The notes: generated from the sequence alone by a model not told the origin. A stretch of 64,000 nt of DNA from Aliidiomarina haloalkalitolerans (GCF_003987315.1 NZ_PIPI01000004.1:62001-126000); one strand, 5' to 3'. Positions 43,171 through 52,977 are shown, counted from the stretch's first letter. A program made the numbers and translations.

Positions 43171-43992
43171 ATGAATGAAGACATTAAGATGATCAGTGCA
43201 ATGGTTTTAGTTAGTGGCTTAAGCGGCATGCCAGCGATTGAAGCGCCTTCAGCGCCGGTGAAGAAATCGAGCACCAATGCGTTTCATGTTATCGACGGTC
43301 AAAGCTGTAATATGACCCTCGATAAAGACTTATATATCAGCCCGCAAGCGCTGACGTTACGCGACGCTGGAGCTGAAGTGATTCGTATTCACGCAGATGG
43401 CCAAGTGTTTGTTAATGGCGCAGCAATCGACGTTGCTGAAGCTGACCGTGCTCACTTTGTTGCATACAAAGACGGCCTTGCGGAACAAACTCAGTTTGTC
43501 GTGCAAGTGATTGACGAGGCACTTGAAATGACGAATTACGCATTAACCATGACGTTTGGTGAAATGTTCGGTAAGCGGCATCGGATAGTTCGCCGTATGG
43601 ACAAACTCACTGATCGTTTGCGTGGTGATTTAGCCTCCATCGCATATGAGGACAACGGCACGTTTGTTGTTCAGGGCTCACAATTAGACGCATTTGGCGA
43701 CCGAATTGGTGAAACCATTGAAGAAGAAATGGAAGACCTCATCACCAATGCGAAAGGTACGATGATGATGATGGTTGGTCGCATGCTTTTGCGTGGGCAA
43801 CGCGGTATCGAAGACTTCGAGCAACGCATGGAAACCATGGCGGCGAACCTTGAAACCGAAATGGAAGCTTGGGGCGCAGACATCGAAGCACGTAGCGAAA
43901 ATTTTTGCCAACGTCTAACTGAGCTACGGAAAACCGAAGATTACCTTGCTGAAACCTACCCAGCATTTGGCGATTATCGTTTACTACCATAA
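43171..43992 (+). CDS. yggN: YggN-like DUF2884 protein
   Basis: The protein resembles DUF2884/YggN: SCNMTLDKDLYISPQALTL in two blocks, IRIHADGQVFVNG, and a long helical part (FGDRIGETIEEEMEDLI) with Gln/Glu-rich helices. ATG 43171 gives 273 aa; ATG 43189 gives 267 aa with GAAG eight bases upstream and a cleaner leader (MISAMVLVSGLSGMPAIEA). The frame back to 43090 crosses the preceding terminator and is rejected. YggN is a predicted periplasmic protein without an assigned role. The sigma-54-like promoter suggests induction by stress or nitrogen signals. Confidence 0.75.
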   Translation: MNEDIKMISAMVLVSGLSGMPAIEAPSAPVKKSSTNAFHVIDGQSCNMTLDKDLYISPQALTLRDAGAEVIRIHADGQVFVNGAAIDVAEADRAHFVAYKDGLAEQTQFVVQVIDEALEMTNYALTMTFGEMFGKRHRIVRRMDKLTDRLRGDLASIAYEDNGTFVVQGSQLDAFGDRIGETIEEEMEDLITNAKGTMMMMVGRMLLRGQRGIEDFEQRMETMAANLETEMEAWGADIEARSENFCQRLTELRKTEDYLAETYPAFGDYRLLP

Positions 43993-44026
43993 GCTCCGGT
44001 TGGGCTAAGTTGTAGCGCCGTTTAGC

Positions 44027-44196
44027 CTGTTAGCTGCTTGGTTCGGAATCGGCCTACTCATTCTCAGAGACGCCGTAAACCCATCCTCCCTGGGGGCTTA
44101 TAATCGGCATCCATGCCTCATATACTCTGAGAACGAGCAGCCTCGCTTCCAACCGCAGCTAACAAGCAGCTAGGCTCTCAACCAAGCAGCTAATAC
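44027..44196. repeat. 170-bp nested palindrome between convergent genes
   Basis: The outer arms TTAGCTGCTTGGTT (44030-44043) and AACCAAGCAGCTAA (44180-44193) are a perfect 14-bp inverted repeat. Inner arms CTCATTCTCAGAG (44057-44069) and CTCTGAGAACGAG (44125-44137) differ at one base. Inside lies GACGCCGTAAACCCATCC and a GGGGGCTTATAATCGGC half, resembling an intergenic repeat I associate with several marine gammaproteobacteria. AAGCAGCTA also occurs as a direct repeat (44164, 44185). The block separates the convergent YggN-like and betT genes; 43993-44236 holds no gene. Confidence 0.8.
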
Positions 44197-44236
44197 GCTA
44201 AGCGCATCAGCCGCAAGGTTCGCAGCGCAGCAGCGC

Positions 44237-46288
44237 CTAGCTCTTCACCTCAGGCTCTTCGTCAATATTGAGGTCGTCGTCATGTTGTGCCACGTCCCAA
44301 GGTAACGAACTTGGTGAGTGGTGCTGGAATGCCAAGTAGTTTTCGAATTGGTTGAGTACATCATTGATGATATCAGCCTTTTCGAAACCATAGACATCGT
44401 ACGCCTGACCACCTTGACGTAAAAACACTTCAGCACGGAAGTATTCGTCACTTTCTGTGCGCTTCTGCAACATCGCAAACTCGGGGCGGGCATAGCCACG
44501 AATGCGGATTTCGTAGGTGAAATCAGCGTCAGCACGGTCGACGTGAAGAACAACTCGAGTCGGATCCTCTTCGAGTGATACTTCTGCTTGCCATTTTTGT
44601 GACTCAAGCTCTGCTCGTACTTCTTCGAGACAGTCTTTGCAGGTTTCGCGAATAAAGGTTTCGACTTTGGCTTTACTCGGATAGTCAACCAGGCCCGCTA
44701 AGCGCTTTTTCCAGTAGTTGGCACCAGAATGAACGCCACGACGGTGAATTTTTGCAGCGCTCTTCAAACTGTCGAATTGGTGACCTTCAATAACCAACGC
44801 TCGCCACATGCCAACGGCCGCTAATAGCATGATAATGGCGAAAGGTAGTGCACTGGCAATAGCCGCAGTTTGCAGGGCAGTGAGTCCGCCGGCAAGTAAC
44901 AGCACGGCAGCGACAATCCCTTCTGAACTTGCCCAAAATACGCGCTGCCAGGCAGGCGTGTCCATACGACCGCCAGAGGCTAACGAATCGATGACAAGCG
45001 AGCCTGAGTCAGACGAGGTGACAAAGAAAGTCATGATCAGCACGACGGTGACAAACGAGAGAATGCTCGTCATTGGTAAATTCTCATACAGTTTGAACAG
45101 CGCAATGGCTTGGTCAGCCTGTACGTCAGCAATCAGCGTGTCGAGACCTTCGTTCATGATCATATGTAACGCGGTGTCACCAAACACTGAGAACCAGAAA
45201 AAGGTAAAGATGGTTGGGACTAACATGACGCCAAAGACAAATTGGCGAATGGTGCGGCCACGACTGATTTTGGCGATAAAGAGACCAACGAATGGTGCCC
45301 AAGCAATTGTCCAACCAAAGATGAACAAGGTCCAGTTGCCGATCCAGTCACTGCGACTATAGGCCTGCAAATTAAAGGTACGCTCAACAATGTAATTGAG
45401 ATAGCTACCTGTGTTCTGCAAGAAAGTCTCAAGAATATGGACGGTAGGTCCGGCAAAGAATACGAATAGCAACAAGAACATGACCAAGGTCATATTCACA
45501 ATAGATAGGCGTTTGACCCCTTTGTCCAAACCCGCGACAACGGAGGCGATCGCCATCAAGGTGATGACAAAGATGACAATGACTTGGACAATTGTGGAGA
45601 CCGGGATTCCGGGCCACAGGTAATTCAAGCCAGCGTTAATTTGAATAACCGAAAGACCTAAGGTGGTGGCAATACCGAACATGGTGCCGAGAATCGCAAA
45701 AGTATCGACGGCATGACCAGCTGGTCCATGAATTTTTTCGCCAATGATCGGATATAACGTCGAGCGCATGGACAGTGGTAGTCCGTGGCGGAACGAAAAA
45801 TAGGCCAAAACCAAGCCCACCAGACCATAGATAGCCCAGATATGGAAACCCCAGTGGAAATAGGAGATTTGCATCGCTTGTTTGGCGGCGTCAACGGTGA
45901 GTGCCGCGCCTTCTGGGGGACTGGCATAATGCAAGACCGGCTCGGAAACACCGAAAAAGAGCAGGGCGATACCATAGCCGGCGGAAAACAGCATGGCGAA
46001 CCAAGACAAGAAACTATATTCCGGTTCAGCGTGATCGGGCCCTAGCTTGATTCGTCCCCATTTGGAAATACCAACGATGACGATAAACATTAAAAACAGG
46101 GCAACTGCAAGCATATAGAACCAACCGAAATCTTCGGTAATACGAGCAAGGGTGGCTGAGAAAAACTCACCGGCCAACTCCGGGTTCGACAATGTGCCAA
46201 TCACTAACAAGGTAATGACAGCGACGGCGGGAATAAATACCGGCATCAGCAGCATCGACTTCCAACGCGAATTGCTTTTTGCGGTCAT
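44237..46288 (-). CDS. betT: BetT-like choline transporter, BCCT family
   Basis: The 683-residue protein has 12 membrane segments and the BCCT core (FFGVSEPVLHYASPP; WTIAWAPFVGLFIAKISRGR; FFVTSSDSGSLVIDS). A long cytoplasmic C-terminal domain of about 170 residues follows (AYDVYGFEKADIINDVLNQF), which is the osmosensing tail of E. coli BetT. Length and tail fit BetT rather than the shorter BCCT at 20091. It imports choline for glycine-betaine synthesis; betA and betB are not in the window. AAGGAG precedes the ATG. It is divergent from the channel gene at 46473, with an inverted repeat (46375-46395) between. Confidence 0.9.
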   Translation of the reverse strand: MTAKSNSRWKSMLLMPVFIPAVAVITLLVIGTLSNPELAGEFFSATLARITEDFGWFYMLAVALFLMFIVIVGISKWGRIKLGPDHAEPEYSFLSWFAMLFSAGYGIALLFFGVSEPVLHYASPPEGAALTVDAAKQAMQISYFHWGFHIWAIYGLVGLVLAYFSFRHGLPLSMRSTLYPIIGEKIHGPAGHAVDTFAILGTMFGIATTLGLSVIQINAGLNYLWPGIPVSTIVQVIVIFVITLMAIASVVAGLDKGVKRLSIVNMTLVMFLLLFVFFAGPTVHILETFLQNTGSYLNYIVERTFNLQAYSRSDWIGNWTLFIFGWTIAWAPFVGLFIAKISRGRTIRQFVFGVMLVPTIFTFFWFSVFGDTALHMIMNEGLDTLIADVQADQAIALFKLYENLPMTSILSFVTVVLIMTFFVTSSDSGSLVIDSLASGGRMDTPAWQRVFWASSEGIVAAVLLLAGGLTALQTAAIASALPFAIIMLLAAVGMWRALVIEGHQFDSLKSAAKIHRRGVHSGANYWKKRLAGLVDYPSKAKVETFIRETCKDCLEEVRAELESQKWQAEVSLEEDPTRVVLHVDRADADFTYEIRIRGYARPEFAMLQKRTESDEYFRAEVFLRQGGQAYDVYGFEKADIINDVLNQFENYLAFQHHSPSSLPWDVAQHDDDLNIDEEPEVKS

Positions 46289-46374
46289 GCAAAGACTCCT
46301 TCTTGTGGCAACCGTTTATTATTCTGGTTGAGTACCTATTTACACTAGCACCCTGAAATGAAATCACAAGTTGA

Positions 46375-46395
46375 AATCTGGCGAGCCTCCAGATT
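46375..46395. promoter_or_regulatory. inverted repeat in the betT / channel divergent region
   Basis: AATCTGG-CGAGCCT-CCAGATT is a perfect 7-bp inverted repeat 18 bp upstream of the plus-strand -35. It may be an operator acting on both genes. Confidence 0.45.
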
Positions 46396-46412
46396 AATTA
46401 AGAAACTAGCAA

Positions 46413-46439
46413 TTGAATGATTAATTTTCCTGCTAAACT
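46413..46439 (+). promoter_or_regulatory. promoter of the channel gene
   Basis: TTGAAT (46413-46418) and TAAACT (46434-46439) with a 15-bp spacer; TGC before the -10 makes it an extended -10. Confidence 0.55.
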
Positions 46440-46472
46440 GATCGTCAAGCGAAAAATCTTAAGGAAATCAGC

Positions 46473-48392
46473 ATGAGTTTGCGTTCAGGTACGGTTGGAC
46501 GATTGAAATATTGGCTTGAGCGTATGCTCGGTGGCGGTGCGCTTTTGCAATTACTCTTAGCTTGGGGAGTCGTTGTTGCAGTAGCTGTCCTTGGAGGCCT
46601 TTTAGTTTTTGTGTTTGCGCGCAGTGACGCAGGCATCGCCGAAGAGCTGTGGTGGTCATTTTTACGTTTAACCGATCCGGGTTACCTAGGTGACGATGAA
46701 GGCACTTCTCGTCGCATTATCTCCACACTCCTCACCGTCGCCGGCTATGTGTTGTTCATGGGTACTCTGGTCGCGATCATGACCCAATGGCTCTTTCGGC
46801 AAATGCGTCAGTTTGAGCTTGGGCAGACACCGGTTTCGTTTCGCCAACACACGGTTATTCTCGGTTGGACATCGCGCTCAATTCCGGTGGTTAATGAGTT
46901 GATTCACCCAGAAGTTCCCGCGACTTTAGTCAATCGCATCGCCGTATTAGCCGATAATATTACCGAAGGTCCAAGTGAAGAGGTTCTCGCGCAACCTTGG
47001 TCGACCAAACAGCGTCGCCGTGTGGTATTGCGGTCCGGCTCATTGCTCAATCCAGACCATCTGCAGCGTGTGGCCATTCAGCAAGCGCAAACCATTATTG
47101 TGCCGTCGCGAGGTAATTTTGCAGAGCAAACCTTGAGCGCGGACGCCGATGCCATCAAAGTGTTGTTGTCATTGCAAGCAAGGCAGCTAACGAACTTACC
47201 GCCGCGAGTGATCATCGAGTTACAGGATGCACAGAAAATTGCAATTGCTCGCCACACCTACAGTGGGCCGCTAGAAGTGGTAGCATCCGATCTCTTAATT
47301 GCACGAATTTTGATGCGTAGTACCTTGTATCCAGGGCTTTCAGGTGCCGTGAATGCATTGCTAGTCGATGCGGATCAGCCGCAATTTATTCCTGCTACAG
47401 CGGCTAACTTTGTCGGTAAAAAGTGGCAACAGGTGTATGCCAGCGCTTTGTACGTGACGCCATGTGGTGTCTTGCGTGAAGAGAATGGTGAGCAGTACTC
47501 CTATTTGGCGCCGCCGGCAGATTTTATACTTAAAGCCGGTGATGAAATTCTTTATTTAGCCGGTCGGGTTCGCGACATTCAACATCGTAATAGCTCAGCG
47601 ACGCATAAACCAATCGCGACGCCGCAGTTGCTGTTAACACCGCCGCGCCCACGCCAAAGCAAGGTGCTGCTACTCGGCTGGAACAACCGTGTACCAGCGC
47701 TTCTCGAGCAGTTTATTGCCGATCAGCGGACTGAATTCGCAGTGACGTCGGTGTCGACATCGAGTATTGACGAGCGCCAGCGAAAATTACAGCAGCGTTG
47801 GGGATTAAATGCCGATGACGAAATGCCGTTACAGATCAATTGGCGCGAAGCAGACTACACCCTTGAAGCCGTGCTAAAAGAATTGAAGCTCCATCAATAT
47901 GACGCGGTGATGCTGTTTAGTAGTGACCGTCTAGGCACAGGCGAGGAAGCCGACGCTCGCAGTATTGTCGCATTCATGGTGCTCGATTACTTGCTGGCGC
48001 AGGGTAACCCAGACCTCCGTCCGCACATCATGGTCGAGCTACACGACCCGAGCAATGAAGCCTATGTCGACCACAGCCATAACGAAGTGTTAGTCAGTTC
48101 CGTGGTGGTTTCGCATGTGCTTGCTCAAGTCGCGGTTTATCCGCAACTGCATACGGTGTACGAGCAGCTACTCAGTTCCGAGGGAGCGCGCATGGGCATT
48201 CGCTACGCACCACCCGCATTGCAGCGCTCGGTGACCATTGCGGAATTGCGTGAACATGCACTCGCTCAGCAGGCCGTGTTACTCGGTTACCAACAACCCG
48301 ATGGCCGAACTGTGATGAATCCGCCGTTAAACGAGCAGGTCAATGTCACCGCAAATACACAACTCATCGTGTTGCAAGGTGCACAGGTCTAA
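46473..48392 (+). CDS. CASTOR/POLLUX-type ion-channel protein with RCK-like domains
   Basis: The 639-residue protein has two hydrophobic segments (about 22-50 and 85-105) around a pore-like loop WWSFLRLTDPGYLGDDEG. A large cytoplasmic part with two Rossmann-like domains follows (HTVILGWTSRSIPVVNELI; KVLLLGWNNRVPALLEQFI). This is the layout of CASTOR/POLLUX (DMI1-like) channels and their bacterial relatives. The canonical K+ filter TVGYG is absent. The ion is not known. It is followed 40 bp later by an RND adaptor and pump gene in the same direction, perhaps in one transcript. The AAGGAAATCAGC before the ATG contains a good Shine-Dalgarno. Confidence 0.82.
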   Translation: MSLRSGTVGRLKYWLERMLGGGALLQLLLAWGVVVAVAVLGGLLVFVFARSDAGIAEELWWSFLRLTDPGYLGDDEGTSRRIISTLLTVAGYVLFMGTLVAIMTQWLFRQMRQFELGQTPVSFRQHTVILGWTSRSIPVVNELIHPEVPATLVNRIAVLADNITEGPSEEVLAQPWSTKQRRRVVLRSGSLLNPDHLQRVAIQQAQTIIVPSRGNFAEQTLSADADAIKVLLSLQARQLTNLPPRVIIELQDAQKIAIARHTYSGPLEVVASDLLIARILMRSTLYPGLSGAVNALLVDADQPQFIPATAANFVGKKWQQVYASALYVTPCGVLREENGEQYSYLAPPADFILKAGDEILYLAGRVRDIQHRNSSATHKPIATPQLLLTPPRPRQSKVLLLGWNNRVPALLEQFIADQRTEFAVTSVSTSSIDERQRKLQQRWGLNADDEMPLQINWREADYTLEAVLKELKLHQYDAVMLFSSDRLGTGEEADARSIVAFMVLDYLLAQGNPDLRPHIMVELHDPSNEAYVDHSHNEVLVSSVVVSHVLAQVAVYPQLHTVYEQLLSSEGARMGIRYAPPALQRSVTIAELREHALAQQAVLLGYQQPDGRTVMNPPLNEQVNVTANTQLIVLQGAQV

Positions 48393-48432
48393 AAAAATTG
48401 AACAATTTCCTGCAAACCGATGTAATGAGTTT

Positions 48433-49524
48433 ATGACCATATTAAAAGGTAGAACGCAAAAATTTCGGCGACTAGCTCTGCATATTGCTCTGCTTAGCGC
48501 AGCAGCAACCTTGCTTTTGTTGACTGCTTGCTCCGAGCAAACTGAGCAAAATAGTTCTGCAGGTGAACAACCTAGAACGCCGATAGCAGCTTACGAAGTT
48601 GTGCCACGAGATCTGTCTCGACAATTAAATTTGTCGGCGACAGTGCAACCGCGTGTTGTTGTTAATCTCAATAGTCGGGCACAAGGTATGGTGAGTTCGA
48701 TTGCTGTTGAAGAATCGGACTATGTCACGCAAGGTCAACGGTTAGCTGAGTTCGATGTCGCTGAGCAGCAAGCGGAATTGAATCGTGCGCAAGCCCGAGC
48801 CCAAGAAGCGCGGTTAGAACTTGAGCGTATTCGTCAACTCAGCGATACCCAAACGATTGCGCGGGCGGAACTAGAGCGAGCGGAAGCTAGCTATGCCGCT
48901 GCTACCGCAGAACGGGATTTGTGGCAAACACGACTTTCTTTTGGTGTTATTACCGCGCCCACAGACGGCGTGATCACTGCGCGCTATATTCAGGAAGGCG
49001 AGGCGGTTGAGCCACGGGAGCCATTGTTTGTGCTCGCGAAAATGGATGAGTTAGTGATCTTACCGGGCGTTTCCGAACGCGATGTGCGGCATTTGGCCGT
49101 GGGGCAGGAAGTGCCGGTGCAGCTAGACGCATTGCCCGATGAAATCATCACCGGCAGCATTCGTCGTATTTTTCCTGCGGCAGATGCCGAGAGTCGTTTA
49201 ATTCATGTCGAAGTATTGCTGCCGAGTGATAGTTACGAACGCGGTGTTCGCCCGGGCTTTTTGGCGCGTTTACCCTTGATTGTTGACTCACGTCCAGATT
49301 CGCTAGCGGTGCCCGCAGCAGCGATTGGTGAAGATGGCTCCGACCGCTATGTTTATCAAGTGATCGATCACCGTTTGACGCGCGTGATCATTCAAACTGG
49401 CATTACCCGTGGCCAGTGGACTGAAGTGGTCGATGGCATTGACGCTGGTGCCGTAGTCTTAGCAACCAATCCGATTGATATGCGCGACGGCACCCGCGTG
49501 CGCATTGTGAATTGGCGAGGTTAG
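48433..49524 (+). CDS. RND efflux periplasmic adaptor (membrane-fusion) lipoprotein
   Basis: ATG 48433 gives 363 residues with lipobox LTAC (Cys33). The lipoyl/barrel-sandwich halves flank an alpha hairpin rich in Ala/Glu/Arg (ELNRAQARAQEARLELERI). The order is that of HlyD/AcrA-type adaptors: MVSSIAVEESDYVTQGQRL, then SFGVITAPTDGVITARYIQE, then LVILPGVSERDVRHL. It links the pump to an outer-membrane channel; no TolC-like gene is present here. Shine-Dalgarno weak. A frame to 48343 overlaps the channel gene and is rejected. It precedes the pump gene by 3 bp. Confidence 0.9.
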   Translation: MTILKGRTQKFRRLALHIALLSAAATLLLLTACSEQTEQNSSAGEQPRTPIAAYEVVPRDLSRQLNLSATVQPRVVVNLNSRAQGMVSSIAVEESDYVTQGQRLAEFDVAEQQAELNRAQARAQEARLELERIRQLSDTQTIARAELERAEASYAAATAERDLWQTRLSFGVITAPTDGVITARYIQEGEAVEPREPLFVLAKMDELVILPGVSERDVRHLAVGQEVPVQLDALPDEIITGSIRRIFPAADAESRLIHVEVLLPSDSYERGVRPGFLARLPLIVDSRPDSLAVPAAAIGEDGSDRYVYQVIDHRLTRVIIQTGITRGQWTEVVDGIDAGAVVLATNPIDMRDGTRVRIVNWRG

Positions 49525-49527
49525 CGG

Positions 49528-52500
49528 ATGCGCGGGCTCAGCAGTCAGGCCATTCGTCGCCCAATCGGTACGCTGTCACTGACAGCCGTTATTCTTGTCC
49601 TCGGTTTGTTCTTCGTTCAGCGCCTACCGGTCGACCTCCTGCCGCATATTGAATACCCGCAAATTACAGTTACTGTGAATCATCCAGGCGTTGCGCCTGA
49701 GGTGATGGAAGAGCAAGTGACGCGCGTGCTCGAAAGAAATCTCGCCGCCGTCGAGAACTTGGTGCTCATTGATAGCCGAGCGTCAGAAGGAAGAACCAAT
49801 GTAAATTTACATTTCGAGCTTGGTACCAACCTCGACCTAGCCCTTCAGGATGCCGGACGACTACTTGAGTTAGCACGGACACAATTACCTCCTGATGCCG
49901 AACCTCCGCGCCTGTATAAACGCGATCCGTCACAAGACCCAGTTTGGCAAGCAGGCTTCAGCTCAACGGTGCGCAGTGAAGTCGCTGTGCGTGACTGGGT
50001 GGTGAATCAGCTGACGCCGCAACTGGTGTCAATTCATGGTGTTGCAGGTGTCGAAGTCGCGGGTGGATTGCAGCGCGAAATGGAAGTCATTGTCGACCAG
50101 CAGCGCCTCCGCGCTTTCGGCTTGCGCATGCAGGATATTGTCGATTTGTTAGCGATGGAAAATGTCGACGTGGCGGCAGGTTGGATGACTTCCGCAAGTT
50201 TTGATGTGATGGCAAAAACCGATGGTATGCTGACCTCAGAGGCTGATGTCGCTAATCTGCTTCTACAAGTCCCCGGCTCCGACCAACGTATTCGCCTCAG
50301 TGAAGTCGCAGAAGTTCGTGACGGTTTTCGTGAGCAACGTCTATTTTCACGTTTAAACGGTACTCCTGCGGTGCAGGTTTCGCTGACCAAGTTACCGGAA
50401 GCGAATACGGTGGATGTCGTCGAAGCCGTGCAAAGTCTTATGCTGCAATTGGACCGAAGCGGCTTTTTACCTGCCGATATTCGCTTTCAACCGATTGACG
50501 ATCCGGTTTACTTCATTCGTGGCGCCATTAGTAGTGTCGGTACCGCCGCCGTTCTAGGTGGTGTTTTAGCGATGCTCATGGTTATGCTGTTTTTAGGCTC
50601 TTTGCGCAAAAGTTTTGTTGTCGGTTTATCCATTCCTGTTGCTGTCCTTGCGACCTTTGCCCTCATGGGCGCCAGTGGCCTCACTCTCAATGTCATTAGT
50701 TTAGGCGGGCTTGCGCTTGGGGTTGGGCTGCTGCTCGATAACGCCATCGTCATGTTAGAAAACATCTTCCGCCACCAAAAGGATGAATCGCAGAGCATTG
50801 ATGCAAGCGCTGAACAAGGTGCGGCTGAAGTTTCTTCGGCAATCACAGCAGGCACCTTAACCAATTTAGCTGCGGTTTTACCGTTTTTGTTGATCACCGG
50901 CTATGCCTCGATGATTTTCCGAGAATTAATTCTAACCATTTCTTTCGCGATATTAGCGACCTTGGCCGCAGCGCTGACACTTATTCCGGCACTAGCGGCC
51001 TTGCTTGCCAAAATCAGTTGGCAAAGCGGTTTTGAAAACAGTTGGCTCGTTCGTGGGTTTGCGCGTTTTATTGGCTGGTTACAAACCATTTATGTCAAAG
51101 CATTAGCGAAACTTCTGCGCTGGCGCTACGTGGTGGTCGCTGCCGCTATTGCCGGTGTGGTTGTGATTGTGAATGTTGGTAGCGACTTAGGGAACGAGTT
51201 TTTACCGCAAGTTGATGACGGAGGCGTGAGTGTGCGTCTGGTGCTACCGAGCGGAACTCCGCCGCTGGAAACTGACGAGGCGGCACGCCAAATTGAAGCA
51301 GTCATCATGGATATGCCGCACGTTGAAACCATGTTCGCTTTGGTTGGTGGTCATTTAGGTGGCGGTATTATTAACGAACGGCCCGGTACCAGTAATATTC
51401 GAATTCAACTTACGCCTGCGCGCGAACGACCGGACATGACCGCAGGGCAGTGGGTTGCCAAAGCGCAGCAGCGGCTCGACGCTTTAGACTTGCCAGGCGC
51501 CCGTATCAGTGTGCGCCCGCCATCCATTCGCGGATTGCAATTTAGCCCAGGTGGCGCGGACTTCTCAATTAGTGTCGTCGGTGATGAATTGCGTGAATTA
51601 CGCGAAACCGCGCGCGAGATAGCAGCGCTGCTGCAAGGTATTCCGGGGCTCGAAGGGGTTGAAGTAGGCCGTGAAGATCAAAGCCCATTGATGCGCATTA
51701 TTGTCGATCGCGAGCGTGCCGCAGATTTAGGTTTACGGGTCTCGGAAATTGGTCGCGCGGTTCGACTCGCGGTCGACGGTGCCGTACCGTCGTACTTCCG
51801 CGATGGTCAATATGAATACGATGTGCGCGTGCGTTTACCGCGCGATCAGGTCAATGACGAAGAAGTCTTAGGCAATTTGCTGCTTGATCGCGTGCAAGGT
51901 GCGCCGGTATTGCTGCGTGATGTTGCGAGTTTTCAGCTTGGTGAGGGGCCAGCCCATATTGAGCGGGAAAATCAGAATCGAGTTGTTCGAATTAATGGTG
52001 ATATCAATACGGCAGTCAATGACGTGGCCAGTATCATGGCAGAAGTCGACGCCCGCATGAAAGGTTTCGAATTGCCGGAGTCATTTAGTTTGATTTATGC
52101 CGGTCAGTGGCAAACCATCCAAGAAACCAATCGCGAGTTGCGAACTGTGGTTCTCTTGGCGCTGTTCTTGGTGTTCGTGGTCATGGCGGTGCAATATGAG
52201 CGTTTAACCAATCCTTTCGTGATTTTAACTGCCGCACCGCTGGCGCTAGTTGGTGTTGTTAGCATCTTAAAACTGACAAGCACAGCCTTGTCAGCGCCAG
52301 TACTTATCGGCGTGGTCTTGTTGATTGGGATTGTCGTCAATAACGCCATATTACTAGTTGAATATATTGAGAAAGGTCGTCGCGACGAGCAACTGTCGAT
52401 GCATGAGGCGGTGCTGCAAGCGGCGAGTGTGCGCTTGCGACCTATTTTAATGACGACACTAACGACCGTGCTCGGCATGTTGCCGCTGGCGCTAGGTATT

Positions 52501-52668
52501 GGCGAAGGTGCAGAAATTATGCACCCACTGGCATTAACCGTGGTTGGTGGCCTGCTCAGTGCGATGCTGCTGACTCTATTCGTCGTGCCTGCCTTCTACT
52601 TGATTGTTAATGGCGTCGCTGAGCGCTTGGTCGCATTCTTGACCGGGAAGAGTGGTGACACTGCATAA
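49528..52668 (+). CDS. RND-family efflux pump inner-membrane protein
   Basis: The 1046-residue protein has the RND layout: TM1 at the N-terminus (SSQAIRRPIGTLSLTAVILV), a large porter domain, TM2-6, a second porter domain and TM8-12. The proton-relay Asp pair analogue lies in TM4 within GLLLDNAIVMLENIF. GAGG precedes the ATG. VDLLPHIEYPQITVTVNHPG and MTTLTTVLGMLPLALGIGEG are typical of the AcrB/hydrophobe-amphiphile branch. It should export amphiphilic compounds using the proton-motive force together with the adaptor. No regulator gene is next to it. Confidence 0.95.
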   Translation: MRGLSSQAIRRPIGTLSLTAVILVLGLFFVQRLPVDLLPHIEYPQITVTVNHPGVAPEVMEEQVTRVLERNLAAVENLVLIDSRASEGRTNVNLHFELGTNLDLALQDAGRLLELARTQLPPDAEPPRLYKRDPSQDPVWQAGFSSTVRSEVAVRDWVVNQLTPQLVSIHGVAGVEVAGGLQREMEVIVDQQRLRAFGLRMQDIVDLLAMENVDVAAGWMTSASFDVMAKTDGMLTSEADVANLLLQVPGSDQRIRLSEVAEVRDGFREQRLFSRLNGTPAVQVSLTKLPEANTVDVVEAVQSLMLQLDRSGFLPADIRFQPIDDPVYFIRGAISSVGTAAVLGGVLAMLMVMLFLGSLRKSFVVGLSIPVAVLATFALMGASGLTLNVISLGGLALGVGLLLDNAIVMLENIFRHQKDESQSIDASAEQGAAEVSSAITAGTLTNLAAVLPFLLITGYASMIFRELILTISFAILATLAAALTLIPALAALLAKISWQSGFENSWLVRGFARFIGWLQTIYVKALAKLLRWRYVVVAAAIAGVVVIVNVGSDLGNEFLPQVDDGGVSVRLVLPSGTPPLETDEAARQIEAVIMDMPHVETMFALVGGHLGGGIINERPGTSNIRIQLTPARERPDMTAGQWVAKAQQRLDALDLPGARISVRPPSIRGLQFSPGGADFSISVVGDELRELRETAREIAALLQGIPGLEGVEVGREDQSPLMRIIVDRERAADLGLRVSEIGRAVRLAVDGAVPSYFRDGQYEYDVRVRLPRDQVNDEEVLGNLLLDRVQGAPVLLRDVASFQLGEGPAHIERENQNRVVRINGDINTAVNDVASIMAEVDARMKGFELPESFSLIYAGQWQTIQETNRELRTVVLLALFLVFVVMAVQYERLTNPFVILTAAPLALVGVVSILKLTSTALSAPVLIGVVLLIGIVVNNAILLVEYIEKGRRDEQLSMHEAVLQAASVRLRPILMTTLTTVLGMLPLALGIGEGAEIMHPLALTVVGGLLSAMLLTLFVVPAFYLIVNGVAERLVAFLTGKSGDTA

Positions 52669-52696
52669 AAAAATGGTCGGCTGAACGCCGACCATT
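52667..52696 (-). terminator. bidirectional terminator between the RND pump and csp genes
   Basis: AATGGTCGGC-TGAAC-GCCGACCATT (52672-52696) forms a 10-bp stem. On the minus strand six T residues follow, so it mainly ends the csp transcript; on the plus strand only ATTTG follows. Confidence 0.85.
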
Positions 52697-52767
52697 ATTT
52701 GAATTGTTTGTCTGTAAACGTTGTTGACTGACTGATGTTAAAACGGTCATGTCAAACAATGACATGA

Positions 52768-52977
52768 CTAAACAACAGTTACGTTTTCAGCTTGTGGGCC
52801 TTTTTGGCCTTGCGTGATAGTGAACTGAACTTTCTGGCCTTCAGTCAGAGTGCGGAAACCGTCACCTTGAATGGCGCTGAAGTGAACAAACACATCTGGA
52901 CCGCCGGCGCGCTCAAGAAACCCAAAACCTTTCGATTCGTTGAACCACTTAACGGTACCAGTAACGATATCAGACAT
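52768..52977 (-). CDS. cold-shock protein, CspA family
   Basis: The 69-residue protein is one OB fold with RNP1 (KGFGFL) and RNP2 (VFVHFS), and [20 protein letters not shown] in the usual place. These proteins bind single-stranded RNA and DNA and melt RNA structure at low temperature. AGGAAAGG precedes the ATG. The paralogue type (cspA, C, D or E) cannot be told. Its likely promoter gives a leader of about 143 nt, in the range of thermoregulated csp leaders. Confidence 0.96.
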   Translation of the reverse strand: MSDIVTGTVKWFNESKGFGFLERAGGPDVFVHFSAIQGDGFRTLTEGQKVQFTITQGQKGPQAENVTVV

